From: Aurelia coerulea
Taxonomy: Eukaryota; Cnidaria; Scyphozoa; Semaeostomeae; Ulmaridae
Direction: 5' to 3'
Assembly (NCBI GenBank): GCA_039566865.1
Contig: CM076943.1
Location: 37,394,663-37,458,662 of the forward strand
Length of the DNA: 64,000 nucleotides
The notes below the pieces were generated by a model. It saw nothing but the letters and a program-made list of their open reading frames with translations, was not told the DNA's origin and made no database searches. The first letter of the stretch is position 1. The number at the start of each line of letters is the position of its first letter. Positions 1 to 10,679 of this stretch are shown here, piece after piece. The translations under genes and the position numbers were made by a program.

Positions 1-295
1 AACTTTTTTATACTTGAAATGTCTTTGATCGTTTACGTCACCTGGATTTGTCAAATGCTTTAACATGGAGTATCAAGTAATTAACATGAAAATGTATACA
101 ATGATTGTCATCGCTTGCCTCGTCCTCAGGCTCAAATTTTCTTATAAAATTTCATGTGCCCCGTTTAGGGTTGGATGGTACATAATACCAAATGTATTCT
201 CTTTTCAGTCTATTTGAATTGTCAAAGACGTATTCTTGTCATTCATTTTTTATTACAAAGTCCAACTTTGTAATCTAAGAGGGGGCTCCAGGTCA

Positions 296-364
296 GTCAG
301 AAAGTCAGAAAGTCAGAAAGTCAGAAAGTCAGAAAGTCAGAAAGAAAGAAAGAAAGAAAGAAAG
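296..364. repeat. Microsatellite (GTCAGAAA)n passing into (GAAA)n
   Basis: About six tandem copies of an 8-base GTCAGAAA unit run into roughly five GAAA units. The shift from the longer to the shorter unit is typical of slippage within an existing array. Confidence 0.9.
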
Positions 365-1328
365 TCCGTCACGCTCGTTAAGACAATTGATTAGCGTTTT
401 ATCTCTGCTAATTGGCACTGAAATAAAGAAAGCGCACAGAAAGCGCGTACAAGACAGAAGTTTCTCGCGATCCTATAGCAACATTTGACGTCGGCTTATT
501 TCATGTTAGACAGCTGTGACACCGTAAGATGGATAAATCACCATGATGTTTACCCTGGCACAACAACAAATTTACTCAGAATTGGCACGTTCTTGACTTC
601 ATTAGCAGCTTAATGATGTTAAAACAATCGTTTTCTAGAACGAACGCATCATTAGCCACTTATTGATAGTATTCATTATGCAAATAAGTCAACCTTGGAG
701 GATGATGTAACCGGCGGCCTGCACAGAGGCTAGCATTCGCAGCATCACCGAAGGTAGAAGGACCGTCCTCCTACACAGCTACGGATGCAAACGTCGCAAG
801 TGAAGTTGAGAGGAAGGTGCAGAATCCCAGCAAACAATGGCCCCATTGACTGGGGAAGGCATCTCAAACTATAGATGCCCGCGAATAGAAACGTTCTGCA
901 GGGTTCTGCATAAACATAACTAATTTTGCATTATCGTAAATCTCACATGACATCTAATTTGATTAATTTCGATGTGCGTGAGGAATTTGCTTAGGCCAAA
1001 AGGCCAAAGCTTTGGTTTGCAAGTGCACCTAAATTTGAGCTTTCAAGAAGCACCAATACCAACAAACGAGGTATCTATTTTAAATGTAACTATCGAGAAA
1101 CATTTTGAGAGTGATTAGCTATTGGTTAAAGCTAAATTCGGAGTCAACCAAATTTGTATACCTTTTTGAGACATCCGGTATTTTCTAGGGGACTCGTGCT
1201 TGTTATCAGCTTTAGTTGCGCATATCCAGTTTAAACCACAAACTGCACTTTCTCAAGAAACAACGAGTGCAGTTTGGAACTACGCGGCTTGCTAAAACTG
1301 ACAAAATCATTTTTTCACTAATTTTACG

Positions 1329-1437
1329 AAGTGGAGCCCTGGAGCCCTGAAAAGTATGCAATGGAGCCCTGGAGCACGGCAATTTTTCCTTTGGGAGCCC
1401 GGAGCCCATAGAAATATGCCCTGGAGACTCGGAGCCC
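1329..1437. repeat. Imperfect GGAGCCC repeat cluster
   Basis: The heptamer GGAGCCC, or a one-base variant, occurs about seven times in 110 bases with irregular spacing. It is more GC-rich than its surroundings and generates short spurious open frames on the minus strand. Confidence 0.6.
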
Positions 1438-2020
1438 GAGATCCCTTAGGGGGCCTCACATGACATCTCATTTGACACAAATGCACCAATAGTTTTTGCA
1501 CGAACTAAGCAAACTAAGGGTAATGACTTTTGATTTTTGCGTATCATTCTCGTTTGACATAAAGACCAAAATGTTGCCTTTGATGCGGTTCTTTTTCTTA
1601 TACAAGGCGCTTGATTTTCCATTGAAGGCGACTTTAGCAGCAACACTTATCTCTCTGACTGTAGCTAAAAACAGCATCTACGATCATTTGGGGTTATGAA
1701 GAAATCAATATTCAGACATTTTTAGCTTGTTTAGCTCAGGACAGACTTTGTAATCATCCAGAAGGATCTTATGTTCCTTGATAGAAGATAGTTGTGCTGT
1801 CTGGCATTGTCTTGAAGCTGACGATTTGACGATTTGACAATTTGATAAGATTTGATCAAAATTCCTAGTCTGACGTCAAAAGCAGTTTCAGGATAGCTTC
1901 CATGAAAATGAGATGATCTGTCTTGCGTTGACTCTGGTGGATAATTCATGGTCATACAATATGAGACGTGACATGTTGATATTTTTTAGTCAACTGGTAT
2001 ATAATTTGTTCTCATCGTAG

Positions 2021-2094
2021 GGAATTCGAGTTGTTTCATTGGTCATTGTATCATATTTTATGTTAGAGTTGATTCTCCGTCTATTTGCTTGGGG
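2021..2094 (+). CDS. VSP: VSP exon: voltage-sensor helix S2
   Basis: This exon follows the acceptor CTCATCGTAG and ends at the donor GTAAGT (2095). It reads in phase 0 for 24 codons and leaves two bases (GG). The product is a hydrophobic helix ending in FMLELILRLFAWG. The acidic residue followed by an arginine matches S2 of vertebrate TPTE proteins, where the acidic residue is a countercharge for S4 arginines. Joining to the next exon regenerates GGC, a glycine, giving FAWGREFFKHW. Confidence 0.9.
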
Positions 2095-2422
2095 GTAAGT
2101 GATATTTCTTTAATTATTTGTTTAAGGCTACTTTCGCTGCTGTGCTTAGTATGTAGTGTAGGTAATACTATAGATCCTAGGAGTATTTGGCGCTCTATAA
2201 TGACAAGTGGGGGGGGGGGGCTGAGTCAGGGCATCCCTTGATGTTCCTTGTCAATAGGCCTATTTTTGAGATTGATACTGAGTTTTTCAATAGGCGTAGA
2301 GAGGAAACTACAGCTTTTATTCAAATGCTGCTGTCAATTTAATAACTGCAAATGACAAGAGTCATAGTCAGCGCTGACAGTTTTTTTTTAATTCCATAAC
2401 ACCAGACTTTTAATTTTTGCAG

Positions 2423-2542
2423 CCGAGAATTTTTCAAACATTGGGTAGAGATCGTCGACATGGTTATCATTATGGTTGCACTTGCAACCACTATCGTTAA
2501 TGAGATCCTTATTGAGAAGAACTCTGCATCAAAATACATCAA
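2423..2542 (+). CDS. VSP: VSP exon: voltage-sensor helix S3
   Basis: The acceptor is TTAATTTTTGCAG and the donor GTAAGT at 2543. One base completes the previous codon, 39 codons follow and two bases are left. The peptide begins REFFKHWVEIVDMVIIMVAL and continues as a hydrophobic helix to SASKYIK. The aspartate in EIVDMV occupies the place of the conserved S3 acid in voltage-sensor domains. Another short open frame exists here on the opposite strand and is a shadow. Confidence 0.9.
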
Positions 2543-3056
2543 GTAAGTAAAATATTTCCCAACTGTTATATCCTATGACCTCGGTACAGGACATTATTCA
2601 GACTAAGATTTTGAGATAGGTCTTATGCTTCGAACCGAACATAACAAGAGTAAATAATCTAAACAAGGCGTGGCTACAACGATGGTTCCACAGGGCAACC
2701 ATACTATATACATAGAGTGTCAATACAACACCAACTAGTTCATTTTTTTGCTAAGATAGTTGTGAATTGATATTTTATCATTACTTTCCTTTGAACGTGT
2801 ATGGTGGAGATATTGTCGTTGACCAGAGGTTTATTGCCCTTCTTATGATTTTGGAATCTATTTCGCGTCATTATAAGGGTGGGCGGGTCATCGAAATCTC
2901 AGGGAGAATTCCCTTTCTAAAGTGAGTCCAGCAAATGTTTTTAGAATGTGTTCCGTGGAGATTATGGGTGGAGAGACGCGCTACCTGATTTGGTTAGGTA
3001 TCATTTTGGTTTTTTTAACGACCGTTGAATTGAATTTGATCTTTCATCGCCAACAG

Positions 3057-3112
3057 ATTGATCGTTGTCCTACGTTTGCTGAGGATTTTCCTTCTCGTGC
3101 GTCTGTTAACTG
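3057..3112 (+). CDS. VSP: VSP exon: S4 voltage-sensor helix
   Basis: The acceptor is CGCCAACAG and the donor GTAAAA at 3113. After one base completing a lysine codon, 18 codons give LIVVLRLLRIFLLVRLLT, then one base remains (phase 1). Arginines lie at relative positions 0, +3 and +9, with leucine at +6. The arginine-every-third pattern on a hydrophobic helix is the S4 signature, and its spacing here resembles vertebrate TPTE-type proteins. The partner exon in phase 1 was not located. Confidence 0.9.
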
Positions 3113-3994
3113 GTAAAAAGTCTACCAAGTATCTGGTGTGTACAGTTTTTATTTTTTCTTTTCTTATTTTTGTCTCTCATAAGTTTCGTCATCGACTGTT
3201 TTTTTAGAAAAATTTTAGAAGTGAAGCTTTTCATGGCATCAAATAATGAGAAATGTATGCAATGCTTTATAATGCTAGATTGCATAAACTTACAGAAAAG
3301 AGGTAAAGAAATTCGAAAATTACCATTATTGCTGCGATCTGGATTGTATTGTCATGTGGAGAAGAAAAGTGGTAATGTCTTCCTTGCTGAGTTTCTAACA
3401 CAAAATCATCAGGAGTAATAGTTGAAGAGAATCTGAAATGACGAGCGATTTAAAACTTTCAAGAATAAGATTTGTCGCTGACTTGCTTCACTGAAGAAAC
3501 TGAAAAATATTCTCCCTTAGTCGAAGCTATAGGGTGTGCATCATGCAATTGTTAAAAGTCACGTACGCTGCGAAAATGTAATCTGGGAAATCTTCCAAAG
3601 AGAACAAGCGAAGCTCTCCAAAGATTACAAAATAGAGCCTAGTCAATAATCGAAACTGCCAGATTTAAAGAGAACTGGTCTAGCAATAGACCTTTTCAAA
3701 GAGGTCTGGGACAGCGCGCTACTTTTCTGGAAGATGGTGGATACGAGGAAATCTTCTCGGCTTTGCTGAACTAGAGCTGCAGTGGAAAAAGTTTTGGACA
3801 AAATATGTAATTTAGCTCCAGTTACATGGCTCATTTCTGGTTAAAAGACCAGAAAGGCTTCAGCATGAAAACAAATACTCGCCTGCCACATTAACGCAAT
3901 GCTTAGCACTTTTTACGAGGAGGAAATGTTTATTTCTTGAGTTATTTCAGCGAAGCTTGGCCTTCATGATCATATGATGAAAGCCTCGGATTTG
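3113..3994. other. VSP intron, unassigned sequence
   Basis: This is the first part of a 24-kb intron. No gene was recognised. Bases 3685-3733 are repeated in inverted orientation at 24177-24225 with about one mismatch, so part of it belongs to a dispersed repeat. Confidence 0.5.
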
Positions 3995-6655
3995 CACAGT
4001 GATCCAGATCGACGAAATTATGGAATAAATAGGAAAAAATGAAGTTTCGAAAACATGCAAATTTTTACATCCCCATTAAAGAGGGTATCCTTGGGCCTAA
4101 CAGAAAGCAAAAATTTTCAAAATCGGACTATCCAATGATGAGAAATGGAATTTTGAAGTTTGTCAAAATTTCAAGTGGTTGTTTACATTAGAATTTCCGG
4201 TGCAATGTAGAATTTTGAGCCAACTTTAAAGTGTCATAAATCAGCCTAGAAAAGACCGATTTTCATGATTTTTGTACGAAATGGTCAGCAATTTAGTTGT
4301 ACTTAACATATATAAAAATGTTGTGTATTGAATGTAAGATCATGGGTAGATGAACACTATTTTGATGCTTACTTTTTACGACAAATTTCGTGACAAATTG
4401 CTACTCAAAGTTGAAAACAAAAAATCTATGTAATTCTAGGTGTTAGATATTAATATATTAAATTACTAGAACCTATTTGGAGCATTCCTGCCAAAGGGCC
4501 CGTTTCAAATCGTTCTAATTTTGTCAGAAAAAATGTTTGAAGATTGCATGTGACATGGGTTTTTCTTTCCTGATTTCCTTTCAAAACTGTAACAGTGCCG
4601 TAACTGTTTTCTTGAAGGCAAGAGCTCTAGATTTGCGAAATTGGTTCTCAAGAATTCAAAAGAGGTATTCTCGATGCAATGATAGAAACAATAGCCAATT
4701 TTTGTGAAACAATAGCTTAATGCTGTGAAACAATAGACCTACATTGGAAAACAGAATCTGTTGTCTCTTTCTTTCTGCAAGGTCCTTCCAATTGAGATAT
4801 GTGTAATACTTTGATATATGCTATGTTAAAATTCGCTTGATATCTAAATCTAGTGGAACTATTGATTCAAAACAGTTTAATCGTTTCAAGACGGAATTGT
4901 TTATTTCAAAAAAAGTACATCAAATCAATCACAAGGCTATCATTTGTTGCTTCGACGTATGGTTCAGCAGACTGACGACTTTTCTTAAAGATATCGTGAC
5001 GGGATTTTGCCACAAGTCGCCATGAGGTTATCAACATCCCCACAATAATGTATTCGAGGTTGGCATTAACTGAAGTAAGCCTGGTCCTACACCCAGCTCC
5101 ACTTCGAAAGTTCCTGATGTGCTTGCCCATCCCCCCAAGCCATTTTACGACCAAGCTGCAATTGGTCCACCCTCATGCATATCATAGAGCTCCCAGTTAT
5201 GGGCCAACATTTGATGAACAAATGGGTTAATTTGGACCCATGGAAAATGAAGACATAGGTGGATCATCGTATCATGGCAGTGCTGCTTGAAACAGTTGAC
5301 GTCAAGGATATTGCTTTTTGCCGACACTTTCCGAAATAGCGAGGCAAACATTAAACTGGCTAAGAAGGATAAGAATTATACACATGTGTCTTCATTTTCC
5401 ATAGGTCTGAATTAACTCATCTGTTCACCAAATGTTGGCCCATAACTGGGAGCTCTTTTGAGATGCTTGAGGGTGGACCAATTGCAGTTTGGTCAGAAAG
5501 TGGCTTGGAGGCCAGGAACAAGCACATCAGGAATTTTCGAAGTGGAGCTGGATGTAGGACTAGGCATACTTCAGTTAAAGCCAACCTCGAAGACACTATT
5601 GTGTGGATATTGATAGCCTCATGGTCACATGGCCACTTGTGGCAAAATCCCGTCACGATATCTTTAAGAAAAGTCGTCAGTCTGCTGAACCATACGTCAA
5701 AGCAACAAATGATAGCCTAGTGATTGATTCGATGTACTTTTTTTGAACTAAACAATTCCGTGTTGAGACGGCGAAACTGTTTTGAATCCATTAGTTCCAC
5801 TAGATTTAGATATCGAACCAATTTTAACATAGCATATATCAAAGTATTAAACATATCTCAATTGGTTGGATCTTGCAGAAAGAAAGAGAAAACAGATTCT
5901 GTTTTCCAATGTAGGTCAATTGTTTCACAGCATTAAGCTATTGTTTCACAAAGATTGGCTATTGTTTCTATCATTGCATCGATTTTTATCATTGCTCTTT
6001 TGAATTCTTGAGAACCAATTTCGCAAATGTAGAGCTCTTGCTTTGAAGAAGACACTCACGGCACTGTTACAGTTTTGAAAGGAAATCAGGAAAGAAAAAC
6101 CTATGTCACATGCAATCTTCAAACTTTTTTTGCGACAAAATTAGAACGATTTGAAACGGGCCCTTTGGCAGGAATGCTCCAAATAGGTTCTAGTAATTTG
6201 ATATATTAATATCTAACACCTAGAATTACATAGATTTTTTGTTTTCAACTTTGAGTAGCAATTTTTCACGAAATTTGCCGTAAAAAGTAAGCATCAAAAT
6301 AGTGTCCATCTACCCATGATCTTACACTCAATATACAACATTTTTGAATATGTTGAGCACAACTAATTTGCTGACCATTTCGTACAAAAGTCATGAAAAT
6401 CGGTCTTTTCTAGGCTGATTTATGACACGTTAAAGTTGGCTCAAAACGCTACATTGCACCGGAAATTCTAATGTAAACAACCACTTGAAATTTTGACAAA
6501 CTTCAAAATTCCATTTCTCATCATTGGATAGTCCGATTTTGAAAATTTTTAGTTTGTGTTAAGCCCAAGGATACCCTCTTTAACGAGGATGTAAAAATTT
6601 GCATGTTTTCGAAACTTCATGTTTTCCTATTTATTCCATGCTCTGGATCACTGTG
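3995..6655. mobile_element. Giant foldback transposon with RSS-heptamer-like CACAGTG ends (Transib/RAG-like, non-autonomous)
   Basis: Two arms of about 1.27 kb (3995 to about 5265 and about 5375 to 6655) are reverse complements with scattered mismatches, around a loop of roughly 110 bases. The element begins CACAGTGATCCAG and ends with its complement. It is bracketed by the 5-base direct repeat ATTTG (3990-3994 and 6656-6660). A 5-bp duplication together with a CAC-initial heptamer is characteristic of Transib transposons, relatives of RAG1. The known GC preference of Transib targets is not met by ATTTG, so the family call is inference. No transposase ORF is present; it would have to be moved in trans. 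Confidence 0.8.
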
Positions 6656-7204
6656 ATTTGGTCAGATAAATTTTGGATTTCCATTTTCTGAGTGGAGCTT
6701 ATTCCCCATAAATTGCAGGAATACTAACAGTCGTGCATGTCAAAAACTGCCAAGAAACAAACAAAGATTCATATTTCTCCCAATGCTGAAGCTGCCGCGG
6801 CAAGCGTTTCTGAATCGAGAAGCTTTTTTAAATCAAGTCAACTAAATAAAGAATAAACAGTTTCTTCGATCTTTCAATTTCTGTGAGTGCGTTAATTGAC
6901 AAAGTTTGGCTTAAATGATGTTTCAAAAGAAAGCACATCTCTGTACATAGTCATAAAATGAGGCCACTTACCTGCTCCAAGCAACTTTACTTACATGTTT
7001 CTCCGGGGTTCTCATTTATTTGTAAAAATTTTGCTACGATTGAAAGAGTCAAACACAAACTGCATCTGAATTGTGATGTTACCAAAACCATATATGCCTC
7101 CAAACAAAACAATATACTTTAGCAAGTCTTTGACTTGGCATCTCTTCCACATTGTACAATAAAAAAACCACATTAGTTTTTCTATGTTTTCGTTCTAACA
7201 TTTT
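6656..7204. other. VSP intron, nothing recognised
   Basis: Beyond the ATTTG duplication at 6656-6660 I see AT-rich sequence with no convincing coding frame, repeat unit or splice-compatible VSP exon. Confidence 0.4.
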
Positions 7205-7548
7205 TTAACGCCAGCGGTTCCTGCACTATCAAGTAGATTATCAAGACAGATTAACTATGAATAAGAGACGCTGAGTGGCAGTATTTGGGTCGTATCGACT
7301 AATTAACTTTAAATACAACAATGAAGGAAACGCAATTCCTTTTCATTAATTTGAATGCTACAAATAACTTCATTGTTCTGAAAATGGTTGACTTTCAATG
7401 AGTGGTATTTTTAGAGTCATGTTTGGTAATTCACAGTTTGAACTCTGGACTTGAAGATGAAATGGTTGATAAGATGGGGCTTTTGTTGTTTTCAACCTCT
7501 GAATTGTTACTATTAATCTGCCACCATCTTGTATGGTGGCCTTACCGC
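7205..7548 (+). repeat. 344-bp direct repeat, left copy (A)
   Basis: The segment begins TTAACGCCAGCGG and ends CTTACCGC. It recurs at 21254-21597 in the same orientation with only about two or three substitutions and no indel. Near its 3' end lies a hairpin with an 8-bp stem, GCCACCAT, and loop CTTGT. The two copies bracket a 14-kb block holding a tyrosine recombinase gene and a Rep gene. Confidence 0.85.
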
Positions 7549-7854
7549 TACTTCTTGACACTTTCACACACTGCTTTGACAAGACATACACTGCGGTTGG
7601 CTTACTGACGCCCCAGACACTGGACTTTGTTTGGTAGTGATTATTGTAGAACTTCACCTCCTTTTGACTTTATGATTTGCTGGTCAGGTAATTTATTTCT
7701 TCAATGGATAGCACAGCAACAAGATTGGCGATTCTCCTAAAAGGAACTACCAACCCAGTAACGTTTTAATCTACGACATAACCCACGATAATATACGGTA
7801 TTTTAAATCCTATAACGACTTTCAACGATTTTTTCGATAGCTGTCTCTTTTCGG

Positions 7855-8060
7855 ACACCCTTCCCCGCTTGGTGATACTTTGGAGGCTTCTCCAGATATT
7901 TATAAATACACCATATATATCCACATATTGTTTTTGATTTTTCGTTTTTGGACGCGCCTCGCCGCTTCGCCGCTTGAGGATTTTTGTTTTTGTTTTTTTG
8001 TTTGTTTGTTTTTTGTTTTTTTTTTCTTTTTTATTTTTAGGAGGCTTCTCCTGTTATTTA
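7855..8060 (+). repeat. Degenerate units of the 98-bp satellite (left patch)
   Basis: The key words of the array at 19480-20735 reappear: TTTGGACGCG, CGCCGCTTG, GGAGGCTTCTCC and TATAAATACACCAT. About two diverged units are present, followed by a T-rich slippage tract. The same repeat family therefore lies on both sides of the Crypton/DIRS/Rep block. Confidence 0.75.
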
Positions 8061-8763
8061 TAATACACCATGTATATCTCTCTATCTCATTATACTGTTC
8101 ATTGAATTTAAGTAATGTCCATGCATTGGTTTTATGAGTAAAAGTTTAAAATATACATATACTTTGGTTATTTATACGCGCTGATCAATCTGATTTATAT
8201 AATCCTATTGTACCTTGCATATCCAAGGAGCTGCCCCCAATTCTCAATAGAGAAGGAACAAAAAGTTGGACCTTAACCCCATTGAACTCAGATGTCGTTA
8301 ATGACCCAAATAGTGTAAGGAGAACAAGGCATTCATCCCATAGGTAACTAGGGCTGACATAACTACGAGATCACTGTTCCTTGCCGGCCTCACAGGATGT
8401 CTGCCGGGATCACAATGACGAACAAGGACCTAGACATCTCATAGTTCCCTCGAGAATGATCCAATCAGTCCCCTTGAGAATGATCTAGACAAGGAGTCAT
8501 TCTGGAGTCCCTGTCTCCATTAAATTCCCCCAGAGTTGTAGTGGAGACTGAGACAGTGCTTTTTTGAATCCTCTGAGACAGTGTAACTTGCTGTTTGTTG
8601 TTTAGAAATCTTTGAAGGGAGAGCAAATAAGATCAATATGAAAAGGCTTTTTATTTCCTTTTCCCTGGTGAAGAAACGTTTTGCGGAAAATGTTAATCTT
8701 TTGTTTTGGAATAGTAAAATGCGTGCTTGCTGGTATGCCCTTGTTATTGTTGGTATAAAATAA
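8061..8763. other. Sequence upstream of the Crypton-like gene
   Basis: No other gene was recognised. A minus-strand open frame covers part of it (8520-8951) but overlaps the real coding sequence antisense. The element end and any promoter must lie here but cannot be fixed from one copy, because Crypton-type elements lack inverted repeats. Confidence 0.4.
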
Positions 8764-10543
8764 ATGTTATTGCAAGCGAGCATGGACATGGTCAAAGTGA
8801 ACATGGACTGGTCAAAGGTTGAGGGTGCGAGACAACAGCGAAGAACGATAATATTGCGAGAAAGCAAAGACAAAATCTTTATTTGTCCAGTTAATTTCTG
8901 TGAGAATAGACAGTTTTTCAGCAAAAGGGGTTGCAGGAAGCACATTGACACAAAGCATAGATGGTACTACTATTTTGACATAAAGCCAAGTGAAAGGGTG
9001 ATCGAGCATTCCATACGACAACAAAGCACCAATGATGGACAAAAGTGCAATGGAAGTGTCAGAAAGCGTGCTGATACCACAAAAAGACCATGTTATTCTA
9101 TCAAAGAGGGTTTTGGCAAAAAGTACATCGATTGGCTGTGTGCAATATGTGGAGGGGGGATGTCAGAAACTCAAGCCGCACAAAATGGAACTCGGGTAAT
9201 GAAGTTTTTGAAATTTTGCAGCGAAGATGATGACGAGCAGTTGACCGAAGAACATGTAGACTATTGTATTGGTTCGGCAGGACTCGTATGCAATTTCATA
9301 GAGCACATTGGAAAGGAATGGGGTCTCGGCAGTTCAGCCCAGTTTGGATACCTTCAGTCGATAACAGACTTGATTGATTTTCGCAAGTCGGCTGGACTAT
9401 CAAGCACAGTTCTCGGGAATTTAGCAACCTCGGAGGTGTATATCAACAGAGGGAAGAGAGCACTTGCAAGGCGTAAAATCACCGAATGGACTAAGAACCT
9501 CTCGATTGAAGTTCTACGAGCAACGAATCAATGGGCGACAATGGAAGAGATGGAGAAAGTGATACCATTTCATCTTTCGCGTTACAAGGACGTACTAACG
9601 AGATGTAAAGACTACCCATTAACCTCAGTAACGGCTGCCGATCTTACTTTCGCCACTCGTTTTGTAGCTGTCTACAAGGGTGAAGGGGTCAAGACCGATG
9701 ACTTACCAGTATTTGTCGTTGTCGATGTTTGAAAAGTCAAAAGAAAATGATGGATTCGTGGATCAAACCGAATTCAAGACTGCCAATCAGTACAGCTTTG
9801 ACTCTCTAATTTTTGACGAAACGAGCACACGAATAGTTGACGAATACATTGAATATGTACGACCACTGTTGAACCCACAATGCGAATATGTTCTCGTAAC
9901 GAGAAGTGGAACACAGTTTCAAAACTTTAGCAACCTGATGTCGGAGCTTGTATTTAAAGCAATTGGAAAGTACGTTCATCCGACAAGATATCGCCAAATT
10001 GTGGAGACCGAAAGTTGTCGTAAACTGTCATCGGAAGAGCAAGATGCTGTCACTCGTGATCAGAAACATAGTTCGCAAGTAGCGAGGACTTATTATCAGA
10101 AAAGAAGTTCTCGTGAAATAGCATCCACTGCAAAGTCGGCAATGAAAAAATTACAGAACAGCGAAGTAAACAAAGAAGTGCGGAAAGTTATTTTCGACTG
10201 TGACGACCATTCCGATTCCGAGGGTGTGACATCACTTGAAGGCGAAACTTCATCGGAACAAATGAATGAATGCAAGGACACGGGTACACCGACAAGTTCT
10301 TCACAGGAGAGCATTACGAGTTTTCAACCACCAGTGCGAAAAGCAAGTAAAATGAAAGCAAAGCCAATTGTTGGCCAAAGAGTGCCCTTCACTGCTGAGG
10401 AAGACCTTTTTTTGAAAAAATGCCTAAAGATTTATGGATTTGGGAAATGGACAGCCATGCTGCGAGATCCACGATTCAAATTCAACAAAAAGAGGACAGC
10501 AGATTCTCTCAAAAAGCGTGCAGAAATATTATCAAGAAAGTAA
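8764..10543 (+). pseudogene. Crypton-like tyrosine recombinase with zinc finger and Myb/SANT domains, one frameshift
   Basis: Two overlapping frames (8764-9732 and 9680-10543) encode consecutive parts of one protein. Residues about 20-75 of the first hold WSKVEGARQQRRTI and a C2H2-type finger (CPVNFC then HIDTKH). The second holds a tyrosine-recombinase core: SRPMTYQYL (first arginine), HPTRYRQIVET (HxxR) and DQKHSSQVARTYYQ (second histidine and tyrosine). Its C-terminus is a Myb/SANT-like module beginning FTAEEDLFLKK and containing FGKWTAM. This architecture matches a recombinase family abundant in cnidarian genomes and related to Cryptons. The frames meet in the AAGGGTG run near 9677-9682, just before the first catalytic arginine, so a single-base slip best explains the break. 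No other stop was seen, which implies recent decay. Confidence 0.8.
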
Positions 10544-10679
10544 GAGAAACTGCTTTCACAGAGAAGGACTGATTATGAATTAAGACTCAGGACTTGCTGA
10601 AAGAAAAACATAAATTTAACTTGAACACTTTAATTCAACGAAAGAGCATCTAATATTGAATTATGAGAAAATATTATGT

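Larger units (their letters stand above)
1..2020. other. Intronic/upstream repeat-rich DNA, no gene seen
   Basis: No exon with VSP similarity was found here; the S1 exon is presumably further upstream. The stretch holds a short pentamer/octamer microsatellite, a GGAGCCC-rich low-complexity patch and, near 1731-1780, a repeat found again in inverted orientation at the end of the window. Short open frames around 1212-1700 overlap each other on both strands and resemble nothing I know. Confidence 0.5.

Noticed and set aside
8520..8951. 143-codon minus-strand open frame
   Set aside because: Largely antisense to the start of the zinc-finger recombinase gene, which has clear domain support.
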